Positions 5,563 through 11,352 of a stretch of DNA of 11,352 nucleotides are shown in pieces. The stretch comes from DASUZB01 sp036377075 (lineage in GTDB: Bacteria > Actinomycetota > CALGFH01), in the NCBI GenBank assembly GCA_036377075.1, contig DASUZB010000093.1, positions 1 to 11,352 of the forward strand. Reading direction: 5' to 3'. Positions within the stretch are counted from its first letter, which is position 1, and each line of letters starts with the position of its first letter. A program made the position numbers and the translations under genes. The notes beneath the pieces were generated by a model. That model did no database searches. It was not told the DNA's origin and saw only the letters and a program-made list of their open reading frames with translations.

Positions 5563-6489
5563 ATGACCATGGCACGCAGGACCCGATACCCGGCCGACGC
5601 GGGATTGTCCACCAGGATGCTGGTGACCATGTTCCTGCTCGGGCTGCTCTACGTCGCCTTCGTGGCGGTGCTGGTCGCGCTGCGGATCCCGTGGATCTTC
5701 ATCCTGGTGATCGCGGGCGGCTTCCTGTTCGTCCAGTACTTTTTCTCCGACAGGATCGCGCTGTTCTCGCTCGGCGGCCGGGAGGTGTCGCCGCAGGAGG
5801 CACCCGAGCTGCACGCGATCGTGGACCGGCTGTGCGCGCTCGCCGACATGCCCAAGCCGAAGGTGGCGATCGCCCAGTCCGACATCCCCAACGCGTTCGC
5901 CACCGGCCGCAACCAGCGGGCGGCGGTGGTGTGCGCCACCACCGGCATCATGCGCCGCCTCAACGAGCAGGAGCTGGAGGCGGTGCTCGCCCACGAGCTC
6001 AGCCACGTCGCCCACCGCGACGTCGCGGTGATGACGATCGCGAGCTTCCTGGGCATCCTCGCCGGCTTCGTGGTCCGCTCCTCGCTCTACGCCGGCGCCT
6101 TCGGCGGCGGCTTCGGCCGCCGCGACGACCGCGACAACACCGGCGCGGTGATCCTGCTGGTGGTGCTCGCCTCGGCGATCGTGTACGCGCTGAGCTTCCT
6201 GCTCACCCGGGCGCTGTCCCGCTACCGGGAGCTGTCGGCCGACCGCTCCGGCGCGATGCTGATCGGCCGCCCGTCGCTGCTGGCCTCCGCGCTCACCAAG
6301 GTGTCGGGCGAGATGGCCCGCATTCCGACCCGCGACCTGCGCGCGGCCGAGCCGCTGAACGCGTTCTTCTTCGCGCCGGCGCTCGCCCCCGGCTTCAGCT
6401 TCTCCTCGCTGTTCGCCACCCACCCGAGCCTCGAGCGCCGGCTGGAGCAGCTCGCCCGCCTCGAGCGGGAGCTGGGGCGGCCGCTGTGA
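5563..6489 (+). CDS. htpX: Zinc metalloprotease HtpX
   Basis: A 308-residue M48-family membrane protease that degrades misfolded membrane proteins during envelope stress. Visible features are two N-terminal transmembrane segments (about 18-40 and 43-62), the PKVAIAQSDIPNAFATGR region (99-116), the catalytic zinc motif HELSH (H144, E145, H148) and the third ligand E223 in YRELSADRSGA. Two more hydrophobic stretches lie at about 155-172 and 194-215, and there is a C-terminal FATHPSLERRLEQL segment. Length is normal. The start is ATG 5563 (MTMARR); ATG 5569 is possible. No strong Shine-Dalgarno sits at the usual distance (GAAGGGG is 15 nt away), and an in-frame TGA at 5515 limits upstream extension. 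Its stop overlaps the start of pspAB, so the two are translationally coupled. Confidence 0.95.
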   Translation: MTMARRTRYPADAGLSTRMLVTMFLLGLLYVAFVAVLVALRIPWIFILVIAGGFLFVQYFFSDRIALFSLGGREVSPQEAPELHAIVDRLCALADMPKPKVAIAQSDIPNAFATGRNQRAAVVCATTGIMRRLNEQELEAVLAHELSHVAHRDVAVMTIASFLGILAGFVVRSSLYAGAFGGGFGRRDDRDNTGAVILLVVLASAIVYALSFLLTRALSRYRELSADRSGAMLIGRPSLLASALTKVSGEMARIPTRDLRAAEPLNAFFFAPALAPGFSFSSLFATHPSLERRLEQLARLERELGRPL

Positions 6490-7055
6490 AGCTGTTCGAC
6501 GTCCTGCTCGGCCGCAGCAAGCCGAAGCAGGCCAACCTCGACGCGCTGTTCGCCGTCAGCTCGGCGGCGATCACCTTGGAGGCCGGGGCCGGGCTGCGCC
6601 CCTCGGGGCAGGCCGCCGTCTGCTTCAAGCCGGCCTCCGGCCAGGACTTCGCCGCCACCAGCAAGGAGCTCACCGAGCTGCTGCAGATGGCGGTGCAGGA
6701 GGCCGGCTCGAAGCTCGAGGTCACCGACGACCAGTACGGCTACCGCTGGGTGGTGCTCGGCGACCCCGACCTCGAGGACCTGGTCACCAGCGTCCACCTG
6801 GTCAACTCGACGCTGCAGGACCACGGCTTCGGCCCCCAGCTGCTCTGCTCGGTGTTCGGCTTCGGCAGCGGGCAGTCGGCCTGCCACCTGGTGTACCTGT
6901 ACAAGCGCGGGACCTTCTACCCGTTCGCCCCGCGGCCAGGCGAGCGGCGCGACAACGAGACGGAGCTGAACGTCCGCGCCGTGCTCGGCGGCGAGCTGCC
7001 GATCGAGTCGGACCTGACCCGCTGGTTCGCGCTCTGGGGCGTGCCGATCTCCTGA
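6486..7055 (+). CDS. pspAB: PspA-associated protein PspAB
   Basis: A 189-residue soluble protein beginning MKLFDVLLGRSKPKQANLDALF, with later blocks AAVCFKPASGQDF (43-55), DDQYGYRWVVLGDPD (81-95), TSVHLVNSTLQDHGFGPQLL (101-120) and FYPFAPRPGERRDNETEL (144-161). These match the actinobacterial PspAB family, which recurs beside htpX and is linked by context to the phage-shock (PspA) membrane-stress response. Its biochemical role is not established. The start is GTG 6486, sharing GTGA with the htpX stop (TGA 6487-6489). A longer open frame reading in from about 5298 is the antisense-like shadow of htpX joined to this gene, not a fusion. Neither PspA nor PspAA is in this window. It ends 4 nt from the convergent hydrolase. 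Confidence 0.87.
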   Translation: MKLFDVLLGRSKPKQANLDALFAVSSAAITLEAGAGLRPSGQAAVCFKPASGQDFAATSKELTELLQMAVQEAGSKLEVTDDQYGYRWVVLGDPDLEDLVTSVHLVNSTLQDHGFGPQLLCSVFGFGSGQSACHLVYLYKRGTFYPFAPRPGERRDNETELNVRAVLGGELPIESDLTRWFALWGVPIS

Positions 7056-7059
7056 CCGG

Positions 7060-7827
7060 TCACGCGCGGAGCCGGTCGGGGACGACCTCACCGAGCAGGT
7101 GGGCGAGGTCGTCCGGGCGCGACAGCAGCGGCCAGTGGCCGGTGGGCAGCTCGTGAAGGGTCCAGCGCGGCCCGGCGAGGTCCACGAACCAGGGGTGGCC
7201 GGCGGCGATCAGCTCGCGCACCTGCGCCAGCGGGAAGCTGCAGGAGATCAGCGCGCGGGGCAGCTCTTCCCTGGCGGGGTCGCGCAGTTGCAGCGGCTGG
7301 GTGTAGGTGCCGAACGGCTGCGCCACCGCCCGCGAGCGGATCAGGTCCCGCTCCCGCTCGCCGAGGCCGGCCGGGCTCGCGCCGGCGACCTTCTCCAGCT
7401 CCTCCCACGACGGCATCGGCAGCCGCCAGCCGTCGCCCCGCTCGGCCACGGTCTTCTCCTGCTGCGCCCTGGCCTCGGGCGCCAGCATGTCGAGGTAGGC
7501 GTCGCCGTCGGCGACCGGCCCGCCGTCGACGTAGACGACCTGGGCGAGGCGGCCGGGGACGCGGTCGGCGACGCCGGTGACCACCACGCCCGCGTAGCTG
7601 TGGCCCACCAGCACGACGTCGTCGAGCCCCTCGTACTCGATCAGGTTGACCACGTCGGTGAGGTGGGTCTCCAGGTCGACCTGCGGGCTGGCCAGGTGCG
7701 CCCGCTCGCCGAGCCCGGTGAGGGTCACCGGGTACGCCGCGTGCCCGGCCGCCCGCAGCGGCCCCGTCACCCTCGACCACGCCCATCCGCCCAGCCACGC
7801 GCCCGGGACCAGCACGAAGGTCGCCAT
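7060..7827 (-). CDS. Alpha/beta hydrolase (esterase-like)
   Basis: A 255-residue alpha/beta hydrolase of the compact esterase type. The N-terminus FVLVPGAWLGGWAW (4-17) supplies the oxyanion-hole loop. The nucleophile elbow is GHSYAG with S77, the acid candidate is D101 in YVDGG (or a later aspartate), and the catalytic His is H231 in PTGHWPLLSRPDD. The GAWLGGWAW start and the small cap resemble plant methyl-esterase/hydroxynitrile-lyase-like bacterial proteins, so it probably hydrolyses a small ester; the substrate is unknown. ATG 7827 has a GGGAGGAG ribosome-binding site. It diverges from the WYL regulator across 113 bp with a palindromic operator candidate, so it is probably that regulator's target. 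Its stop and that of pspAB face each other with no terminator between. Confidence 0.88.
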   Translation of the reverse strand: MATFVLVPGAWLGGWAWSRVTGPLRAAGHAAYPVTLTGLGERAHLASPQVDLETHLTDVVNLIEYEGLDDVVLVGHSYAGVVVTGVADRVPGRLAQVVYVDGGPVADGDAYLDMLAPEARAQQEKTVAERGDGWRLPMPSWEELEKVAGASPAGLGERERDLIRSRAVAQPFGTYTQPLQLRDPAREELPRALISCSFPLAQVRELIAAGHPWFVDLAGPRWTLHELPTGHWPLLSRPDDLAHLLGEVVPDRLRA

Positions 7828-7890
7828 CCGCCTGCTCCTCCCTGTTCACGTCCTGCCCGGGCCGGTCGGCCCGGCAGGGCCAGCGTAAGC

Positions 7891-7896
7891 TAGAAT
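7891..7896 (+). promoter_or_regulatory. Putative -10 element of the WYL regulator gene
   Basis: TAGAAT at 7891-7896 fits the actinobacterial TANNNT -10 box. Transcription from about 7903 would give a leader of about 38 nt before GTG 7941. The -35 region is GC-rich and unrecognisable. The box overlaps the left arm of the palindrome at 7894-7918. Confidence 0.4.
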
Positions 7897-7918
7897 CTGG
7901 ACAGTTTCGGTCCTGATT
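7894..7918. promoter_or_regulatory. 25-bp interrupted palindrome, candidate operator
   Basis: The site reads AATC-N-GGAC-N7-GTCC-N-GATT and is symmetric about 7906, with all 16 specified bases paired. It lies between the divergent hydrolase and WYL-regulator genes and overlaps the regulator's -10 and start point. This is where an autoregulator controlling both directions would bind. Binding by the adjacent regulator is inferred from position only. Confidence 0.5.
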
Positions 7919-7940
7919 TACGAACTCGGGGGAGGAAGCC

Positions 7941-8897
7941 GTGTCCCGGCCGACGACCCGCGTCCTCACCCTGCTCGAGACGCTGCAGGACCGCGGTCGC
8001 GTCAGCGGCCCGGAGCTCGCCGAGCGGCTCGGCGTCGACCAGCGCACCGTGCGGCGCTACGCGGCCAGGCTGCAGGACCTCGGCTACCCGGTGGAGGCCG
8101 AGCGGGGCCGCTACGGCGGCTACCGCCTGCGCCCCGGGTACAAGCTGCCGCCGCTGATGCTCACCGACGAGGAGGCGGTCGCGGTCGTCCTCGGCCTGAC
8201 GGCGGCGCGGCACCTCGGCATGGCCACCGCCGCCCCGGCGGTGGACGGCGCCCTGGCCAAGCTCTACCGCGTGCTGCCGGTGGCGCTGCGGCGGCGCGTC
8301 CGTGCCCTGGAGGAGACGATGGGCTTCACCGGCGCCGGGCGTCGCCCGGCCGCCCCGCTGGAACCGGCGACCGTGCTCACCCTGGCCGAGGCGGCGCGGC
8401 TGCGGCGCCGCGTGCGGGTCCGCTACCGCTCGGGGCAAGGCGAGGAGGGCGAGCGCGACCTCGACCCGTACGGGCTGGTCTTCCACGCCAGCCGCTGGTA
8501 CCTCGCCGCCTTCGACCACCGCCACGGCGAGCCGCGCACCTTCCGGGTCGACCGGGTGGCCGCCGCCGAGCTGCGGCCCGAGCGCGTCGCCGTCCCCGAC
8601 GGCTTCGACGCGGTCGAGCACGTCACCCGCTCGCTCGCCCGGGTGCCGTGGACCCACGAGGTCGAGGTGCTGCTGGAGACCACCCTCGCCGAGGCGCGCC
8701 GGCGCATCCCGGCGACCGCCGCCGAGCTCGCCGAGGCCGACGGGGGCGTGCTGCTGCGAGCGCGGGCCGAGCGCCTCGACGGCGCGGCGCGGATGCTCGC
8801 CTCGCTCGGCTGGCGCTTCACCGTGCGCCGCCCCGACGAGCTGCGCGCCGCCGTCCGCGACCTGGCAGGCACGCTGGCCGCCCTTGCCGACCGCTGA
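7941..8897 (+). CDS. YafY/DeoR-type HTH-WYL transcriptional regulator
   Basis: A 318-residue DNA-binding regulator. The winged HTH (about 5-62) contains VSGPELAERLGVDQRTVRRY (21-40) and the wing RGRYGGYRL (55-63). A linker leads to a WYL domain: DLDPYGLVFHASRWYLAAFD (173-192) holds the WYL tripeptide at W186-Y187-L188, followed by RTFRVDRV (199-206). The C-terminal WCX-type extension (about 236-318) has the EVEVLLE strand and GWRFTVRRPDEL. WYL domains sense small ligands or nucleic acid; the ligand here is unknown. The start is GTG 7941 with GGGGAGGAAG upstream. The divergent hydrolase and the palindrome between them suggest local, autoregulatory control. Confidence 0.93.
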   Translation: MSRPTTRVLTLLETLQDRGRVSGPELAERLGVDQRTVRRYAARLQDLGYPVEAERGRYGGYRLRPGYKLPPLMLTDEEAVAVVLGLTAARHLGMATAAPAVDGALAKLYRVLPVALRRRVRALEETMGFTGAGRRPAAPLEPATVLTLAEAARLRRRVRVRYRSGQGEEGERDLDPYGLVFHASRWYLAAFDHRHGEPRTFRVDRVAAAELRPERVAVPDGFDAVEHVTRSLARVPWTHEVEVLLETTLAEARRRIPATAAELAEADGGVLLRARAERLDGAARMLASLGWRFTVRRPDELRAAVRDLAGTLAALADR

Positions 8898-8929
8898 CGA
8901 CCGCGTTTTCCTGACTTCCCCGAATACCA

Positions 8930-8935
8930 TATGAT
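8930..8935 (+). promoter_or_regulatory. -10 element of the sensor kinase gene
   Basis: TATGAT at 8930-8935 is close to the TATAAT consensus and predicts a start near 8941-8942. That leaves a leader of about 38 nt to GTG 8980. The -35 candidate is weak (TTTTCC at 8906-8911). Confidence 0.45.
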
Positions 8936-8959
8936 TCGCTACTGGTCGAAGTCGGTCAT

Positions 8960-8972
8960 CCCCTTGAAGGGG
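8960..8972. promoter_or_regulatory. Short palindrome covering the kinase ribosome-binding site
   Basis: CCCCTT-G-AAGGGG at 8960-8972 is a perfect odd palindrome. In RNA, CCCC would pair with the GGGG of the Shine-Dalgarno (AAGGGG, 8967-8972), which lies 7 nt before GTG 8980. This could lower translation or be a DNA-binding site. Confidence 0.35.
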
Positions 8973-8979
8973 CGGCGGC

Positions 8980-10662
8980 GTGCGCTGGCATTGGTACTTC
9001 AGCGCGCTCGCCCTGGCGGGCGGCGCCTGCGTGGCCGCCTACGCGCTGTACGTCTGGCGTCGCCGGCGGGCGTCCGCCGGGGCCAGCCTGGCGGTGGTGC
9101 TGGCCGCGGCCGGCTGGTGGGGGCTCGCCTACGCCATCGAGCTCGGCGCCAGCCGGCTGTCCACCAAGCTCTTCTGGGGCGACGCCAAGTGGCTGGGCAT
9201 CGCGCTGCTGCCGCCGGCCTGGTTCGCCTTCATCATGCAGTACACCGGCAGGGGACGCTGGGTGAACCGCTACACCATCACCGCGCTGCTGATCCCGTCC
9301 GTCGGGGTGATCGTGCTGCTCGCCAACAAGGGCACCCACGACCTGGTGCGCTACTACCCGCCGTCGGCGGTCGGCGACCCCGACGCGATCGCCCAGGTCG
9401 GCCCGTTGTTCTGGCCCTTCCTGGTCTACGCCGACCTGGTCGTCTGGGGCTCGACGGCGCTGTTCGTCTGGACCCTCACGCACGTCTCGCGCCTCTACTG
9501 GCGGCAGAGCCTGCTGCTGATCGTCACCGTGCTGCTGCCGAGCGTCGCCAACGTGGTCCACAACCTCAACCTGGGCCCGTTCGGGCGGGTCGAGCCCACC
9601 CCGTTCCTGTTCGTGCTGACCGGGACGGTGCTGGTGTGGGGCATCTTCCGCTTCCGCCTGCTGGACCTGGCGCCGATCGTGCGCGGCTCGGTCCTGGAGA
9701 CGATCCAGGACGGCGTGGTGGTGCTCGACCCCTACCGTCGGGTGGTGAACCTCAACCCGGCGGCCGAGCGCGCCCTCGGAGTACCGACCGCCGAGGCGGT
9801 CGGCCGGCAGGCGGAGGCGCTGCTGGCGGTGGAGCCGTCCCTGCTCGACGGGGGCGGGCCCGGGCAGGTCGTTCTCCGCGCCCGCCGCCACGAGCTGACC
9901 TCCACGCCGCTGCGCGACCGGGGTGGCCGCGAGACCGGTCGGGTGGTGGTGCTGCGGGACGTGACCGAGCGGCAGCGCGCCCACGACCGCCTGGTCCGGC
10001 TCGACGAGCAGCGGCGCTGGCTGCTCGGCCGCCTGGTCAGCCGCCAGGAACGGGAGCGGCGCCGGCTCGCCGGCCAGCTGCGCCAGGTCGACCCGAGGCT
10101 GCGCATGGCCGCCTCCGGCCTCGACCGGCTGCGCGCCAGCCTGGACCGGCCCGACCAGGTCGAGCTCGTCGAGGGGCTCCGCGGGGCGATCATCGAGAGC
10201 CTCGGGCGCCTGCGCCAGCTCGCCTTCGAGCTGCGCCCGCCGCCGCTGGACCGGATCCGGCTGGCCGAGGCGCTCGGCCAGTACGCCAGGTCGGTCGGCG
10301 AGCAGGCCGGGTTCCGCGTGCACGTCGAGGACTACCTCGACCGCGACCTCCCGGCCGTGCTGCGGGAGGTCGCCTACCGGATCGCCCAGGAGGCGCTCGC
10401 CAACGTCGCCGCCCACGCCCACGCCCAGCGGGTCACCATCTGGCTGGACGAGGCCGACGAGGGCGGCCTGCACCTGCGCGTCAGCGACGACGGCGTCGGC
10501 TTCCTGCCGGACATCGGGCGGGCCGAGCCCGGCCCCGAGCACCTCGGCATCGTGAGCATGCGCGAGCAGGCGGCCATGGTCGGCGGCTCGTGCAAGGTGG
10601 CGAGCTCGCCGGGCATGGGCACCACCGTGGAGCTGCTGCTGCCGGTACCGCCGGCCGGCTGA
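8980..10662 (+). CDS. 7TM-PAS sensor histidine kinase-like protein lacking the phosphoacceptor His
   Basis: 560 residues. The N-terminal 225 residues carry seven hydrophobic segments (about 6-25, 34-54, 70-88, 98-115, 143-166, 175-195, 206-224), as in the His_kinase_7TM sensor domain. A PAS domain follows (about 234-330; SVLETIQDGVVVLDPYRRVV). The HisKA_3-like dimerisation helices start at E357-R358-E359-R360, but the motif reads L363-A-G-Q-L-R368-Q369 where NarL/DesK-type kinases have L-H-D/E. No His occurs between H335 and H448. The HATPase_c domain looks intact: N-box EALANVAAH (N475), G1 VSDDGVGF (501-508), HLGIVSMRE (521-529) and SSPGMGTT (542-549). So ATP binding is expected but canonical autophosphorylation is not. 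The start is GTG 8980 with GAAGGGG upstream. No response regulator lies in the window. Confidence 0.9.
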   Translation: MRWHWYFSALALAGGACVAAYALYVWRRRRASAGASLAVVLAAAGWWGLAYAIELGASRLSTKLFWGDAKWLGIALLPPAWFAFIMQYTGRGRWVNRYTITALLIPSVGVIVLLANKGTHDLVRYYPPSAVGDPDAIAQVGPLFWPFLVYADLVVWGSTALFVWTLTHVSRLYWRQSLLLIVTVLLPSVANVVHNLNLGPFGRVEPTPFLFVLTGTVLVWGIFRFRLLDLAPIVRGSVLETIQDGVVVLDPYRRVVNLNPAAERALGVPTAEAVGRQAEALLAVEPSLLDGGGPGQVVLRARRHELTSTPLRDRGGRETGRVVVLRDVTERQRAHDRLVRLDEQRRWLLGRLVSRQERERRRLAGQLRQVDPRLRMAASGLDRLRASLDRPDQVELVEGLRGAIIESLGRLRQLAFELRPPPLDRIRLAEALGQYARSVGEQAGFRVHVEDYLDRDLPAVLREVAYRIAQEALANVAAHAHAQRVTIWLDEADEGGLHLRVSDDGVGFLPDIGRAEPGPEHLGIVSMREQAAMVGGSCKVASSPGMGTTVELLLPVPPAG

Positions 10663-10693
10663 AGCCTCGCTGGCCCCGGGGTCGGGTGGGCCA

Positions 10694-10705
10694 TATGCTT
10701 TGGCC
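10694..10705 (+). promoter_or_regulatory. -10 element for leaderless transcript of the terminal membrane protein gene
   Basis: TATGCT at 10694-10699 lies 6 nt before ATG 10706, with no Shine-Dalgarno between, so the mRNA probably begins at the AUG. GGCCA (10689-10693) and TGGCC (10701-10705) flank it as a 5-bp inverted repeat. The -35 region is unrecognisable. Confidence 0.45.
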
Positions 10706-11314
10706 ATGGACGATCGGGGGCTGAGCCGGCTGCGGCTCGCCGGCGCGGCCGCGGCGGGTGCCGCGGTCGCGCACACGCTGCTCTACCTGGTCGCGGTGCC
10801 CGACACCAAGGCGAGGGCGGCCGTCCTCGCCGAGAGCGGGCACGGCTACTGGTCGTGGGCGCTGGCCGCCGCGCTGGTGCTCGGCGCGGCCGCGGCCGCC
10901 GCCACCGTCGGCGGCCATTTCCGGCGCGGGCTGCGCCGTGGGGCCGCGGCCGGCTGGCCCTCCCGGGCCGACGGGGACCCGCTCGGGCGGCTGGCGGTCC
11001 GCCTTGCGGCCCTGCAGGTCGGCATCTACGTGGTGCAGGAGCTGCTCGAGCGGCTCATGGCCGGGCTGCCGCTCGCCAGCGTGGCGCACGAGCAGCTCCT
11101 GCTCCTCGGGTTTCCGGTCCAGGTTCTGGTCGCGGTCGCGGTGGCCACCGTGCTGGTGGTCCTCGCCCGTGCCGCCGAGGCGGTCGGCCGCGCGCTGCGC
11201 CCGGCGCCGCCACCTCGGCGGCGGCGCCTGCCCGTCCCGCGGCCGGTCGTCGCCGTCCGCGCCTCCAGGCTCGCGGCCGGCCCGGCCGCGATCCGTGCCC
11301 CTCCCGCCGCCTGA
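10706..11314 (+). CDS. Four-helix integral membrane protein of unknown function
   Basis: 202 residues from ATG 10706. A TTG two codons upstream is possible but lies in the promoter spacer. Four hydrophobic helices are predicted by eye: about 11-31, 49-69, 96-116 and 130-155. Histidines sit in or at the edge of helices (H23 in AHTLLYL, H46 in SGHGYWSW, H71, H128 in AHEQLLLL), and acidic residues in QELLERL (110-116) end helix 3. The loop after helix 2 is basic (HFRRGLRR). The tail (165-202) is rich in Pro, Arg and Ala with no domain. I do not recognise the family; the His placement could suit metal or heme binding, which is speculation. It lies 43 nt behind the kinase with its own promoter. 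Confidence 0.75.
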   Translation: MDDRGLSRLRLAGAAAAGAAVAHTLLYLVAVPDTKARAAVLAESGHGYWSWALAAALVLGAAAAAATVGGHFRRGLRRGAAAGWPSRADGDPLGRLAVRLAALQVGIYVVQELLERLMAGLPLASVAHEQLLLLGFPVQVLVAVAVATVLVVLARAAEAVGRALRPAPPPRRRRLPVPRPVVAVRASRLAAGPAAIRAPPAA

Positions 11315-11352
11315 ATTCCTCGTCAACCGCCAGCCTGCGCGGGCGCACGCCC
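11315..11352. other. Terminal 38 bp, no feature
   Basis: The last bases after the TGA at 11312-11314 show no start codon with a ribosome-binding site and no terminator-like hairpin with a T-run. Confidence 0.5.

Noticed and set aside
5298..6485. Apparent 585-codon protein joining the region before htpX to PspAB
   Set aside because: Only the short permease remnant and the PspAB part are protein-like. The middle is an out-of-frame shadow of htpX, so there is no real fusion.
7053..7062. TGA-CCGG-TCA palindrome at the pspAB/hydrolase boundary
   Set aside because: It arises from two convergent TGA stops around CCGG, is too short for a terminator and has no T-run; likely chance.
7890..8930. 346-codon minus-strand open frame opposite the WYL regulator
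   Set aside because: Low-complexity shadow; the plus-strand HTH and WYL motifs explain the coding bias.
8956..10776. 606-codon minus-strand open frame opposite the kinase
   Set aside because: It is a shadow of the kinase gene, rich in His/Gln/Pro/Arg with no recognisable fold; the plus strand has clear PAS and HATPase motifs.

Overview
The window is very GC-rich DNA with strong G/C bias at third codon positions and frequent GTG starts. It carries several actinobacterial hallmarks: a luciferase-like F420-dependent oxidoreductase, an htpX-pspAB pair, a YafY-type WYL regulator and apparently leaderless promoters. An actinomycete-like soil or environmental Actinomycetota is the most likely source. 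No rRNA, tRNA, CRISPR array, transposase or phage gene is visible.

Left part (1-3954). On the minus strand are a partial atypical SDR/epimerase running off the left edge (start 623), a MetE-like methyltransferase of about 370 residues (2111-999), and upstream of it an aldehyde dehydrogenase of the benzaldehyde/vanillin dehydrogenase type (3669-2188). The last two form a probable operon driven by a TTGACA promoter at 3735-3709, whose -35 box sits inside a small palindrome. Between the SDR and the methyltransferase lies a plus-strand remnant of an SMP-30/gluconolactonase gene. The divergent control region (3670-3954) also holds a perfect 20-bp inverted repeat (3784-3850).

Middle (3955-7055). 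A plus-strand F420-dependent LLM oxidoreductase is followed by a leaderless-looking ribbon-helix-helix antitoxin. The PemK/MazF-type toxin partner of that antitoxin appears deleted to a short tail. Next comes an N-terminal scrap of an FtsX-like ABC permease. After this small gene graveyard come intact htpX (membrane zinc metalloprotease) and pspAB, overlapping by 4 nt: an envelope-stress pair, here without pspA.

Right part (7060-11352). An alpha/beta hydrolase (minus) diverges from a WYL-domain regulator (plus), with a 25-bp interrupted palindrome between them, suggesting a regulator-target pair. A 560-residue 7TM-PAS sensor kinase follows. Its ATP-binding domain is intact but its H-box has lost the phosphoacceptor histidine (LHD-type motif reads L-R-Q). 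A small four-helix membrane protein of unknown family ends the window, apparently translated from a leaderless transcript.

I do not see one clearly new multi-gene system. The observations most worth following are the histidine-less kinase, the gutted toxin-antitoxin pair, the WYL/hydrolase operator, and the perfect 20-bp inverted repeat beside the aldehyde dehydrogenase/methyltransferase operon.
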